Shown in pieces: positions 1 through 7,406 of a DNA stretch of 64,000 bases (position 1 is its first letter; the number at the start of each line of letters is the position of its first letter). The notes beneath the pieces are model-generated. The model was given only the letters and a program-made list of their open reading frames with translations. It made no database searches and was not told the DNA's origin. A program made the translations under genes and the position numbers. Location of the stretch: NCBI GenBank assembly GCA_014359745.1, contig JACIYW010000001.1:1-64000 (forward strand), given 5' to 3'. This DNA is from Paracoccaceae bacterium. Lineage in GTDB: Bacteria; Pseudomonadota; Alphaproteobacteria; Rhodobacterales; Rhodobacteraceae.

Positions 1-1
1 C

Positions 2-235
2 GGCTATTATGATGGCCCGCTGCCTGCCAGCAAAACCAGCCTGCTGGATGTGCTCGAAGATATCGGCACCAAGACCATCCATTACATCTATGACTTTGGT
101 GATAACTGGCACCATGTGGTCAAGGTCGAGAAGATCGATGATGCCACCCCGGCCTTCGGCGAATGCTTACGTTTCAGGCGTGACAGGCAGCGAGCCTGTG
201 TTCACCGCTTTAGCGAGTTGGTTCAGGTTTGCTGA
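2..235 (+). pseudogene. pRiA4b ORF-3-like protein, fragment
   Basis: The frame enters from the left edge and reads about 55 residues resembling the plasmid pRiA4b ORF-3 family. The core IHYIYDFGDNWHHVVKVEKI lies at about 89-148. In intact members this core is followed by a Cys-containing tail. Here the similarity stops near 160, and the next 25 codons are antisense to a MobC fragment. The gene is therefore cut on its 3' side by a rearrangement. Family function is unknown; members are common on plasmids and mobile islands. The 5' part lies outside the window. Confidence 0.6.
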
Positions 236-295
236 CAGGCGCGACTGTCCAAGCGCGCCCATCACGCGGCCAAGGGTTTCCTTGTCCTGAACGGG
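167..295 (-). pseudogene. MobC-type plasmid mobilization protein, fragment
   Basis: Reading leftwards from 295, the frame gives about 42 residues typical of relaxosome MobC proteins, including GRVMGALGQSRLSANLNQLA and then KAVNTGSLPVTPET, before a TAA at 167-169. MobC helps the relaxase act at oriT. The N-terminal part is missing and upstream codons do not fit the family. The left end abuts the pRiA4b fragment, so this is a relic of a mobilizable element rather than a working gene. Confidence 0.6.
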
Positions 296-342
296 GCTAT
301 TGCCGCGCCGTTTTCGCGGTGCAGCATCATCAGCGGCACGAT

Positions 343-430
343 GCGGCTGGCACGATCCGCCAATCGAATCTTTTCCCGTTCCAGTTTTGCGATGCGCTTC
401 TCGTAGGCAGTGACGGTTACTTTCAGTATG
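343..430 (-). pseudogene. Large serine recombinase, C-terminal fragment
   Basis: The minus strand encodes VTAYEKRIAKLEREKIRLAD, which matches the coiled-coil stretch near the C-terminus of large serine recombinases. These enzymes integrate and excise mobile elements. No catalytic N-terminal domain is present, and flanking codons do not continue the family. The surrounding open frame spans 262-519. It lies right next to the MobC remnant, which supports a dead mobile element. Confidence 0.45.
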
Positions 431-536
431 TCTGTATCTCCAAAGATGGTTATCGCGGACGTTCCCTCACACAAAAATGCGGCGGGACTGCGGACTTGCA
501 GAGTCCCGGGATGGTGCAAGCCGCAGCAGCAACGTG

Positions 537-896
537 CTATTCGGTGCCTTCGTCGCCGTGCGTGGTCGGGTCATAGCGCCCCACCAAGAATCGGATGAAT
601 TCGGTCTGATCTTCGCTGGTAAATTGTACGCACCACAGCGAACGACCATCATCGGCGACGGCGATCATGTACTCTGCACTTGATCGGTATAGTTCAACTC
701 GGCGGCCATCGCGGGCTTCGCTGGTCTGTGCCAACCTGTAGTCGTACTGATTGATGATTTGAGCAAATTCTGCGTAGTCGGGAAAGCAATATCCGGTGAT
801 CGGTTCTGGGCCGAACAGACCGGCAACAGATGACGTAGGTGTCACGCAAGCTGCCGCCAACGCAATACTCAATGTGAAGCTGTTCTTCGTTGCCAT
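537..896 (-). CDS. Exported protein of unknown function
   Basis: This 119-residue protein begins MATKNSFTLSIALAAACVTP, a typical Sec signal peptide with a possible lipobox-like Cys at about 17. The rest is soluble, with two further Cys residues (about 37 and 89) and the segment ADDGRSLWCVQF. An AGGT element lies upstream of the start. Base composition is clearly lower in GC than in the housekeeping genes to the right, which fits acquisition together with the neighbouring mobile-element relics. No family was recognised. Confidence 0.6.
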   Translation of the reverse strand: MATKNSFTLSIALAAACVTPTSSVAGLFGPEPITGYCFPDYAEFAQIINQYDYRLAQTSEARDGRRVELYRSSAEYMIAVADDGRSLWCVQFTSEDQTEFIRFLVGRYDPTTHGDEGTE

Positions 897-1089
897 TGCT
901 CTGTGGTGACCTCCCCAAAAACTGACTGGTACACATCCTGTGTGTCATCTTTGGTTGCTTCATGGCCAAGTCGTGCTCAAATATTGGCCTTCCAAATCTC
1001 GATATGTTGCCGGGAAATAAACAGGTCTCTGCCGCACTCGCGCCGAAGAGCTTTGATTATGTTCATCCGCGTGTCGTGGAGAGCAAAAC

Positions 1090-1302
1090 ATGAACAACTT
1101 TGGCAGCGCATCCCTTGGGTTCCTTGTCGGTGTCGTTGTTGCGTTCTCGGCGGCAAAGCTGACAGAATCTGCCGTCGTTCAAGAGGCTCGTTTGGCCGAA
1201 CGTGACGACCGTAGGGCTCGAGATACGGAACCGCTCTTCTTGTTTGGTTTGGCGCCGTGTGGGCCTGGGGCCGACCTGGGGTCGTCAATCAGCCTGTGCT
1301 GA
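1090..1302 (+). CDS. Possible small membrane protein
   Basis: This is a 70-residue frame. The first 47 residues look protein-like: a hydrophobic segment GFLVGVVVAFSAAKL near residues 10-24, then a charged helix rich in Arg/Glu. A GGAGAG lies 8 bases before the ATG. The last 20 residues look like random read-through, so the gene may be broken at its 3' end. Apart from this frame, nothing convincing is seen between 897 and 1310. It may be spurious. Confidence 0.3.
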   Translation: MNNFGSASLGFLVGVVVAFSAAKLTESAVVQEARLAERDDRRARDTEPLFLFGLAPCGPGADLGSSISLC

Positions 1303-1310
1303 ATATGGCT

Positions 1311-1652
1311 TCAGGATCGCGGTGCTCGGGCAGCGCGCCCGGCCTGCAAGCCTGTGGCAAAGGCCTCGACGACCTGCAAGAGCGGGTCTTTGGGCGGCGT
1401 TTTTTCCGGGGCGGTGTCCGTATCGGTTGATTGACCGCCGAGGGCCAGAAAGCAGAAGCCAAGCACAAGATAGAGCGCGCCCACGACAGTATGCGCGACC
1501 AGCGCACTCTCATAGGTGGCGACCACAACCCAGAGCGCCACGGTCAGAAATCCTAATCCCGTCAGACCAAAAACCACGCCCGCCACTGTAAAAGCCGCCG
1601 CGCGCGCGGCATTGCGCGCGCGGCGGCGAAGGTGAGAGACAATGCCGTTCAT
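1311..1652 (-). CDS. Putative holin-like (phage holin superfamily III) membrane protein
   Basis: The 113-residue protein has a basic N-terminus (MNGIVSHLRRRARNAARAAA), then two hydrophobic segments at about 20-45 and 52-72, and a charged tail. This layout matches the small two-helix proteins annotated as putative holin or DUF1469-like. The partner DUF883 gene ends three bases upstream of this ATG, so the two are probably co-transcribed. Such pairs are usually chromosomal envelope or stress proteins and not phage lysis genes; that role is inferred. Confidence 0.65.
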   Translation of the reverse strand: MNGIVSHLRRRARNAARAAAFTVAGVVFGLTGLGFLTVALWVVVATYESALVAHTVVGALYLVLGFCFLALGGQSTDTDTAPEKTPPKDPLLQVVEAFATGLQAGRAARAPRS

Positions 1653-1655
1653 GGG

Positions 1656-1985
1656 TTATTTCCGGCCCGTGATAAAGCCGAGCAGAAAGCCCAGCCCGAC
1701 CGCAAGCCCAACCGCTGCGGCGGGCTGGCTGCGCACGGCGCCTGCGACCTGTTGGCCCATTTCTTCGGCGCGGTGCTGAGCGGCGTGCAACTGCTGCTCG
1801 CCTGCATGACGCAACTCTGACACCTTGTGGTGAGCGCCATCGACAACCGCATCGCGCGCCGATCCACCAAGTCCTGAAAGGGTCTTGGAGATGGCCGCGA
1901 TATCCTCGCGCAGCGTCACGATCTGCTTGGAGAGCTGATCAACCTCGTCTTGCGGCGATGTGCCGACGGATTTTTCTTGAGCCAT
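1656..1985 (-). CDS. DUF883 (ElaB/YqjD) family inner-membrane protein
   Basis: The 109-residue protein consists of a long amphipathic helix (about 15-75, with heptads such as DEVDQLSKQIVTLREDIAAI) followed by one C-terminal membrane helix (about 88-106) ending FLLGFITGRK. This is the ElaB/YqjD layout; in E. coli such proteins bind ribosomes at the membrane in stationary phase. The ATG at 1985 was chosen because AAAGGA precedes it and the family starts there; the frame itself is open to 2165. It heads an operon with the holin-like gene. Confidence 0.75.
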   Translation of the reverse strand: MAQEKSVGTSPQDEVDQLSKQIVTLREDIAAISKTLSGLGGSARDAVVDGAHHKVSELRHAGEQQLHAAQHRAEEMGQQVAGAVRSQPAAAVGLAVGLGFLLGFITGRK

Positions 1986-2071
1986 GGTTGCGTCCTTTCG
2001 TGTTGATACGTGATGGTTAACGCAGGTCGCCCCACGCGGTTGAGATATGCGCAGAAGTTGGTGACGCCTGA

Positions 2072-2413
2072 TCAGGCGGCGGTTTGAAGGTGCTTGATCC
2101 CATAGCGGAACACAACCCCCTGGATGATCTCGGGCGGGCGGTTTTGGCCGTCGGGTTTTCGCCATTCCTTCTGCGCCGACATCATCAGCTTGAAGGCCAT
2201 GGCCAGCCCGGTCTTGCGGCTGGCTTGCATGGATTTAGGCGTCGTCCACTGGTTGCTCGAACCAGCGGCGCAGCCAGGACGACCATTCAGCACGTTCATG
2301 GTCTTGTGAACCCAGCACCGTTGTTTCCGCGTCGTCGCAAACACCTCGCGCAGTAAACCAGACCGGCGTCGTCCAGAACCCGATCGAAACTCGTCTGTGT
2401 ATCTCTTTGCCAC
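2072..2413 (-). mobile_element. Chimeric transposase remnant (IS3-like start, IS256 middle and end)
   Basis: One open minus frame joins three unrelated pieces. It starts MAKRYTDEFRSGSGRR, like an IS3-family OrfA. About 2350-2282 encodes REVFATTRKQRCWVHKTMNV, the IS256 transposase region with the CWVHKT signature. About 2236-2075 encodes the IS256 C-terminus (EWRKPDGQNRPPEIIQGVVF, then GIKHLQTAA). Long parts of the IS256 protein, including most of the DDE core, are missing. The element is dead. Confidence 0.6.
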
Positions 2414-2526
2414 TCTCTATCTCCTTCATGGCAAACATTGCTCGAAAGAGACCGGAACAAAACCGTGGCAAGACCAGTCCCATTTTTCCCTTGTCTCCCG
2501 GTGATGCCATCTTTACACGGTTCCTC

Positions 2527-2616
2527 GGAGATGTGGCCGAGTGGTCGAAGGCGCTCCCCTGCTAAGGGAGTAGGCCCGGAAGGGTCTCGTGGGTTCGAAT
2601 CCCATCGTCTCCGCCA
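2527..2616 (+). tRNA. tRNA-Ser(GCU)
   Basis: The 90-nt sequence folds as a class II tRNA. The acceptor stem pairs GGAGATG with CGTCTCC. The anticodon stem CTCCC/GGGAG holds loop CTGCTAA with anticodon GCT. There is a long variable arm (about 2570-2590), the T-arm reads GGGTTCGAATCCC, and CCA is encoded at 2614-2616. It decodes AGC/AGU. Serine tRNA genes are frequent integration targets, and mobile-element relics lie on both sides. Confidence 0.95.
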
Positions 2617-2897
2617 CCATATAACGCATTGAATATAAGATGGATTAAGAGCAAGGCATTGCTGCGTGATCTCCGTTGCATGGGAGGCGCGCTTCCCCTG
2701 AAGCCTTTCTGTTTTAACTCGGGGAATGTCCAGCAGCGTGGAGGTAGTTCCAGCACCCAGGAGGCCCTCGTGTACCGTGACAGAAAGTTTTGCGCTGTGT
2801 GACAGAAAAATTTGCAGAAGCGCGATTTCTTAATTGCCCCCTCACCGCCAGCGCGTGCTCAGTATGGGTCGCTGCACCCTCTCGAGGTGCCGATAGC
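2617..2897. other. Gene-free stretch with a 17-bp direct repeat
   Basis: No credible gene is seen here. The only structure noticed is a pair of direct repeats, GTGACAGAAAGTTTTGC at 2777-2793 and GTGACAGAAAAATTTGC at 2799-2815 (15 of 17 identical), with phase 22 bp. Paired repeats of this kind occur at the ends of some insertion sequences. Together with the apbE truncation just to the right, this suggests a decayed IS end, but the family could not be named. Confidence 0.35.
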
Positions 2898-3233
2898 CGG
2901 AGCCCGCGAGCCGGTCGGCGACAACGCTGACCGAGGACGACGGGCCTGCCGCATGGCACGGTCAGGGCCGCCGCCTGTCGCACACGATGGATACGCGCCG
3001 CTGACCGCCTCGCCCGCCGCGGCCACCGTCGTGACCCGCAACTGTGCCGAAGCCGATGTCTGGGCGACGGCGCTTACGGTGCCTGGCACGAGGCGGGCGC
3101 GGCACTCGCCGGAAAACGCGGTCTCGACGCCCTGTTCCTGCTGCGCGATAGTGACGGCGGCGCAAGGGGCGTGGGAATCGGACAACTGTTTTCCGAAGAC
3201 CCGGCGGCCATCGCCCCCGCCGACAGGAGATGA
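2898..3233 (+). pseudogene. apbE: FAD:protein FMN transferase (ApbE), 3' remnant with frameshifts
   Basis: Three consecutive frames together read the C-terminal third of ApbE. The first gives SATTLTEDDGPAAWHGQGRR and SHTMDTR (about 2900-2995). The second gives PLTASPAAATVVTRNCAEAD and WATALTV (about 3000-3080). The third gives GLDALFLLRDSDGG and ends in TGA at 3231-3233. Each change is a -1 shift. The N-terminal two thirds are absent. The final TGA overlaps the ATG of the metal ATPase, showing that apbE once headed this operon. ApbE attaches FMN covalently to proteins; this copy cannot work. Confidence 0.75.
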
Positions 3234-5149
3234 ACCGCGTGGATCAGACCCGGACCGACCGCCTCAAGACCGCCATTCTGCTGCTGGCCGCAATTGGCCT
3301 GATCGCGGGGCTTGGGTTCTGGTTCGCAGGCCGGGCCGGGATTGCCAACCTTATCTGGATCGCAGGGGTCGCGCCCGCGCTCGCCGCGCTGGTGGTCGAG
3401 ATCATCCGAAGCCTGCGCTCCGGCGAGGTGGGCCTTGATATCGTGGCGGCGCTGTCGATGTCGGCGGCGCTGGCCTTTGGCGAGACGCTGGCGGCGGCGG
3501 TCGTTGCCGTTATGTATGCCGGGGGCACCTTTCTTGAAAGCTTTGCCGAGGGCCGCGCGCGGCGCGACATGCGCGATCTGTTGTCGCGCGTCCCACGCAC
3601 GGCGACCCGGCATAGCAATGGCGGGCTGGAGGATATCCCCCTCGATCAGATCGCCCCCGGCGACCGGCTGCTGATCCGGCAGGGCGACGTGGTGCCGGTG
3701 GATGGCACGGTGGCCTCGGATACCGCGTTCCTCGACACATCGGCGCTGACCGGCGAATCGCTGCCGGTGCGGCTGGCGCGCGGGGCCGAGGCCATGAGCG
3801 GCGCGACCAACGCGGGCGAGACATTCGACCTGACGGCAGTGCGCGAGGCAAAGGACAGCACCTATGCCGGGATCGTCCGGCTGGTGGAGGCGGCGCAGGC
3901 GTCCAAGGCACCGATGTCGCGGCTGGCGGATCGCTGGTCGCTGGGGTTTCTCGCGGTTACCGTGACCATCGCCTTTGCGGCCTGGTGGGTGTCGGGCGAT
4001 CCGATCCGGGCGGTCGCGGTGCTGGTGGTGGCCACGCCCTGCCCGCTGATCCTGGCCGTGCCGGTGGCGCTGTTGGCGGGCCTGTCGCGTGCGGCGCATT
4101 TCGGTGTGCTGATCAAGGGCGCCGGACCGCTCGAGACGATGGGGCGCATCCGCACGCTGATCCTCGACAAGACCGGCACGCTGACCGATGGCCGCCCACA
4201 GATCGTGTCGATCGACAGTGTGGGCGGCATCGCCGGGGATGATATCCTGCGCCTTGCCGCAGCCCTCGACCAGGCATCAAAACACCCGGTGGCGCAGGCC
4301 ATCGTCGCCGCCGCGAAGGTGCGGGGCCTTGATCTGCCCGTGCCGTCGGAGGTGACGGAGGTGCCGGGCGAAGGCGTGGTGGGCCATGTCGAGGGTCACC
4401 ACGTCATTGTCGGCGGCGATGGCTTTGTCGCGGGGCGCGTCGTCGGGGGGCAAGCGGGCGATCATCCCGCCATGGCCGCCGGATCGGTCCTCGTTGCCGT
4501 GGCGGTCGATGGCCATATGGCGGGGCATCTGGTGATGTCCGATCCGCTGCGCGCGGGCACCGGCGCCATGCTGGACGGGCTGCGCCGACAGGGGATCGCG
4601 CGCATATTGCTGGCCACCGGCGACCGCGTAGAGGTCGCCGAGCGGGTGACCGAGGGGCTGGGCCTTGACGGGCTGCGCGCCGGGCTGACGCCCGACCAGA
4701 AAACCCTGTTGGTGCTGACCGAGGGCAAACGCGCGCCGGTGATGATGGTGGGCGACGGGGTGAACGACGCGCCCGCGCTGGCCGCCGCCGATGTCGGCGT
4801 TGCCATGGGCGCGCGCGGCGCGGCGGCCTCGGCCGAGGCCGCCGATGTGGTACTGCTGGTGGACCGGGTTGACAGGCTTGGGCCGGGGATAGAGATCGCG
4901 CGCGCCGCGCGCCGGATCGCCGTCGAAAGCGTTGTCGCGGGGATCGGCCTGTCGGTGATGGGCATGATCGCCGCTGCCCTGGGCTATCTCACGCCGGTGC
5001 AGGGTGCCCTGTTGCAAGAGGTGATCGACGTCGCCGTGATCCTGAACGCGCTGCGCGCGCTGCGCATCACACCCCATGACCCCGCTGCACCAACCCCACA
5101 GGCCGACCCCGCCGGGCAGGCCGACATCGCGCAAGGAGCGACGCCATGA
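3230..5149 (+). CDS. P1B-type heavy-metal-transporting ATPase
   Basis: This 639-residue membrane pump moves metal ions at the expense of ATP. It lacks an N-terminal metal-binding domain and starts directly with membrane helices (about 12-60). The actuator motif LTGESLPV lies near 180. The metal site in the membrane is ATPCPL at 268-273. The phosphorylation motif DKTGT has its aspartate at 313, HP lies near residue 350, and GDGVNDAP near 507. The TPC form, instead of CPC, resembles the P1B-5 group linked to Ni/Fe export, though the hemerythrin tail of that group is absent. The ATG overlaps the apbE stop, and its own stop overlaps the VIT gene (ATGA). Metal specificity is inferred. Confidence 0.88.
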   Translation: MNRVDQTRTDRLKTAILLLAAIGLIAGLGFWFAGRAGIANLIWIAGVAPALAALVVEIIRSLRSGEVGLDIVAALSMSAALAFGETLAAAVVAVMYAGGTFLESFAEGRARRDMRDLLSRVPRTATRHSNGGLEDIPLDQIAPGDRLLIRQGDVVPVDGTVASDTAFLDTSALTGESLPVRLARGAEAMSGATNAGETFDLTAVREAKDSTYAGIVRLVEAAQASKAPMSRLADRWSLGFLAVTVTIAFAAWWVSGDPIRAVAVLVVATPCPLILAVPVALLAGLSRAAHFGVLIKGAGPLETMGRIRTLILDKTGTLTDGRPQIVSIDSVGGIAGDDILRLAAALDQASKHPVAQAIVAAAKVRGLDLPVPSEVTEVPGEGVVGHVEGHHVIVGGDGFVAGRVVGGQAGDHPAMAAGSVLVAVAVDGHMAGHLVMSDPLRAGTGAMLDGLRRQGIARILLATGDRVEVAERVTEGLGLDGLRAGLTPDQKTLLVLTEGKRAPVMMVGDGVNDAPALAAADVGVAMGARGAAASAEAADVVLLVDRVDRLGPGIEIARAARRIAVESVVAGIGLSVMGMIAAALGYLTPVQGALLQEVIDVAVILNALRALRITPHDPAAPTPQADPAGQADIAQGATP

Positions 5150-5847
5150 GCCGCCTCACCCATTCCGAAATCCACATGGTGCATCGCATCGGCTGGCTGC
5201 GCGCGGCGGTTCTGGGGGCCAATGACGGCCTCGTCTCCACCGCCAGCCTCGTGGTCGGCGTGGCCGCGGCGGGATCGGGGCGTCCCGAGATTCTGATCGC
5301 GGGGCTGGCAGGGCTCATGGCCGGTGCGATGTCGATGGCGGCGGGCGAATATGTCTCGGTCAGTTCGCAAACCGACGCCGAACAGGCCGACCTTGCGCGC
5401 GAGGCCCGCGAGCTTCGGGAAACGCCCGAGGCCGAGCTTGAGGAACTGACCGGGATCTATGTCGATCGGGGGCTCGACCGTGACCTGGCCGAAAAGGTGG
5501 CCGTCCAACTGACCGGGCGCGACGCCCTGGGATCGCATGCCCGCGACGAACTCGGCATCTCGGAAACCGTAACCGCCCGCCCGGTCCAGGCGGCGCTGGT
5601 ATCCGCGCTGACCTTCGCCCTTGGCGCGGTGCTTCCGCTGATCGTCGTGCTGTTCGTGCCGGAAGCGCGGATCGCGCTCATGGTTGCGGCATCGACGATC
5701 ATCGGCCTTGCGATTCTGGGTGGACTGGGTGCCTCGGCGGGCGGTGCCGGCATCTTTCGCGGCGCCGCGCGGGTCACGCTCTGGGGAGTCCTTGCGATGG
5801 CTGCGACAGCCGCCGTCGGGACGATATTCGGGGTCGCTGTCGGGTAG
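5146..5847 (+). CDS. VIT1/CCC1-family Fe2+/Mn2+ transporter
   Basis: The 233-residue protein belongs to the vacuolar iron transporter family. It has an N-terminal hydrophobic half with GANDGLVSTASLVVGVAAAG, then GAMSMAAGEYVSVSSQ, a charged cytosolic loop (about 78-140) rich in Glu that binds metal in this family, and C-terminal helices (about 145-232). Members move Fe2+ or Mn2+ out of the cytosol. The ATGA overlap with the upstream P1B ATPase indicates translational coupling, so the pair probably protects against the same metal. Confidence 0.85.
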   Translation: MSRLTHSEIHMVHRIGWLRAAVLGANDGLVSTASLVVGVAAAGSGRPEILIAGLAGLMAGAMSMAAGEYVSVSSQTDAEQADLAREARELRETPEAELEELTGIYVDRGLDRDLAEKVAVQLTGRDALGSHARDELGISETVTARPVQAALVSALTFALGAVLPLIVVLFVPEARIALMVAASTIIGLAILGGLGASAGGAGIFRGAARVTLWGVLAMAATAAVGTIFGVAVG

Positions 5848-5978
5848 GAGTGTTCGGGTTGCGCGGTGGACAATGATCTGCATCGGCTCAGCCCCCCCAG
5901 CCGCAAACAAGTCGTTGAAACGGCGGCGTGGCGCGTGCCAGGGGGAACGCGATCTTGGCTTTCGGTCGAGGTTGATAT

Positions 5979-6170
5979 CTACTCGCCCCTTGTGACCCAG
6001 GCCAGCAGGCCATCGACCGCATGGACAACGCGCCTGCCGATCCCGGAATGGTGCGGGCCGGTTCCATAAGTGCGGTGTTTCACCAGCCTGTGGGCGGACA
6101 GGCCAAGGAAGCGTGCCGCTTCCGGGGTTTTGAGGTGGCGGGACGGCAGGTCTTCGTTGGGAACGGGCAT
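5979..6170 (-). pseudogene. AlpA/excisionase-like helix-turn-helix protein, cut by a stop codon
   Basis: The 63-residue frame starts at the ATG at 6170 and reads MPVPNEDLPSRHLKTPEAAR followed by FLGLSAHRLVKHRTYGTGP, a MerR-like HTH found in small Rhodobacterales proteins near plasmid replication or transfer genes. It ends RGE at TAG 5979-5981. The same frame continues past the stop with codons resembling the usual family tail (ISTSTESQDRVPPGTRHAA), down to about 5916. That suggests a nonsense mutation. Apart from this, 5848-6260 holds no convincing gene. Confidence 0.5.
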
Positions 6171-6257
6171 TCGGGCGTCTTCGGTGACGCAAATTCCGCA
6201 TGGTTCCCGCGCGCCCCGCACCTTCCCGGCGATCCAGCGCACAAGGCGCTGTCGGCA

Positions 6258-6292
6258 AAAGAAAACCCGGCCAGGCGATGCCTGTCCGGGTA
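6258..6292 (-). terminator. Rho-independent terminator of rpsU
   Basis: On the minus strand, CCCGGACAGGC and GCCTGGCCGGG form an 11-bp stem with one mismatch and a 3-base loop, followed by TTTTCTTTT. It lies 36 bases after the rpsU stop. Confidence 0.8.
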
Positions 6293-6327
6293 CCCTGATC
6301 CCCGAATCGGGGATATGTTCGAAAAGC

Positions 6328-6534
6328 TTAAAGCAAACCCTCGCGCTGCGCCTTCTTGCGCGCGAGTTTCCGCGCACGGCGGATCGCTTCGGCCTTTTCG
6401 CGCGCTTTCTTCTCGGACGGTTTCTCGAAATGCTGCTTAAGCTTCATTTCACGGAACACACCCTCACGCTGAAGCTTTTTCTTCAGAACGCGTAGCGCTT
6501 GATCGACGTTGTTGTCGCGAACACTTACCTGCAT
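6328..6534 (-). CDS. rpsU: 30S ribosomal protein S21
   Basis: The 68-residue basic protein starts [20 protein letters not shown] and carries the S21 core [20 protein letters not shown] with an Arg/Lys-rich tail. S21 binds the 30S platform and supports initiation. The length is normal for alphaproteobacteria. It is transcribed away from the COQ9 gene and has its own terminator. Confidence 0.95.
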   Translation of the reverse strand: MQVSVRDNNVDQALRVLKKKLQREGVFREMKLKQHFEKPSEKKAREKAEAIRRARKLARKKAQREGLL

Positions 6535-6660
6535 GTGGTTTTCACCACCTTTCTAAGTTAGAGTTGCATAATCGCAGGACGTCGTCAGATAGCAAAGCAG
6601 AACCGCCTTGTCTACCAAAGAACACGGCATCCCGAAAACCCGGAGGCAGAGATGACTGAG

Positions 6661-6734
6661 ACATCACAGGCCGCGACATCACAGGCCGCGCATCACAGGC
6701 CGCGCCATCACAGGCCGCGATCATGCAGGCCGCG
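6661..6734 (+). repeat. Tandem 15-bp repeat at the COQ9 start, with one 14-bp unit
   Basis: Five head-to-tail units of ACATCACAGGCCGCG type lie at 6661-6675, 6676-6690, 6691-6704, 6705-6719 and 6720-6734. In frame they encode TSQAA repeats. The third unit is one base short (14 bp), which moves everything downstream out of frame with the ATG at 6652. Confidence 0.9.
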
Positions 6735-7406
6735 CTTGCGCATGTGCCCTTCGATGGCTGGAGCATGGCAACCCTGAACGCCGCCGCCGCTGATCTGGGC
6801 ATCACACAGGCCGAGGCTCAGGCGCTTTTCCCGCGCGGCGCGCTTGATCTGGCGCTGGCCTGGCACCGGCAGGGCGATGCCGCGATGGTGGAGCGCCTCC
6901 GCGCCCTCGATCTGGCCGACCTCCGCTTTCGCGACCGGATCGCGCTGGCCGTGCGCACCCGGTTGGAGGTGGCCGAAGACCGCGAGGCGGTGCGCCGCGC
7001 CACCGCCTTCTTTGCCCTGCCGCCCCATGCCGCCGAAGGCACCCGCGCGATCTGGAACACCGTCGATCTGATCTGGACAACGCTTGGCGATACCTCGGAC
7101 GATATCAACTGGTATACCAAACGCGCAACGCTTGCCGCCGTCTACAGCGCAACGGTGCTGTATTGGCTGGGTGACGATACGCCCGGTTACACCGCCACCT
7201 GGGCCTTTCTTGACCGCCGCATCGACGATGTGATGCGCATCGAGGCGGCCAAGGCGGCAGTGCGCAAGAACCCGCTGTTGCGCACGGTCTTTGCCGGGCC
7301 GAACTGGTTCGCCTCCCGCATTCGTGCGCCCCGGCGCTTGCCCGATATTCCGCTGCCCGGACACTGGGCCCCGACCCCAACAACACCAAAGGCAAATTCC
7401 CGATGA
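6723..7406 (+). CDS. COQ9 family protein (ubiquinone biosynthesis), N-terminus frameshifted
   Basis: The 227-residue frame matches COQ9: ALAHVPFDGWSMATLNAAAA at the start and YWLGDDTPGYTATWAFLDRR near 160, with IDDVMRIE after it. COQ9 binds lipid and helps COQ7-type hydroxylation in ubiquinone synthesis. The better start is the ATG at 6652, preceded by GGAGGCAG. From there the reading MTETSQAATSQAA runs into a 14-bp repeat unit and leaves the COQ9 frame by one base. The ATG at 6723 restores the frame but has no clear ribosome site. Either the gene is slipped or the sequence lacks one base. It overlaps the next gene by ATGA. Confidence 0.8.
   Translation: MQAALAHVPFDGWSMATLNAAAADLGITQAEAQALFPRGALDLALAWHRQGDAAMVERLRALDLADLRFRDRIALAVRTRLEVAEDREAVRRATAFFALPPHAAEGTRAIWNTVDLIWTTLGDTSDDINWYTKRATLAAVYSATVLYWLGDDTPGYTATWAFLDRRIDDVMRIEAAKAAVRKNPLLRTVFAGPNWFASRIRAPRRLPDIPLPGHWAPTPTTPKANSR

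Noticed and set aside
977-1288. 103-residue minus-strand frame with a plausible-looking C-terminal part
   Set aside because: No start signal, biased composition in its first half, and overlap with a better small frame on the other strand.
1311-1652. Prophage lysis gene because of holin-like similarity
   Set aside because: It is paired with a DUF883 gene and no other phage genes occur; this pair is common on chromosomes.
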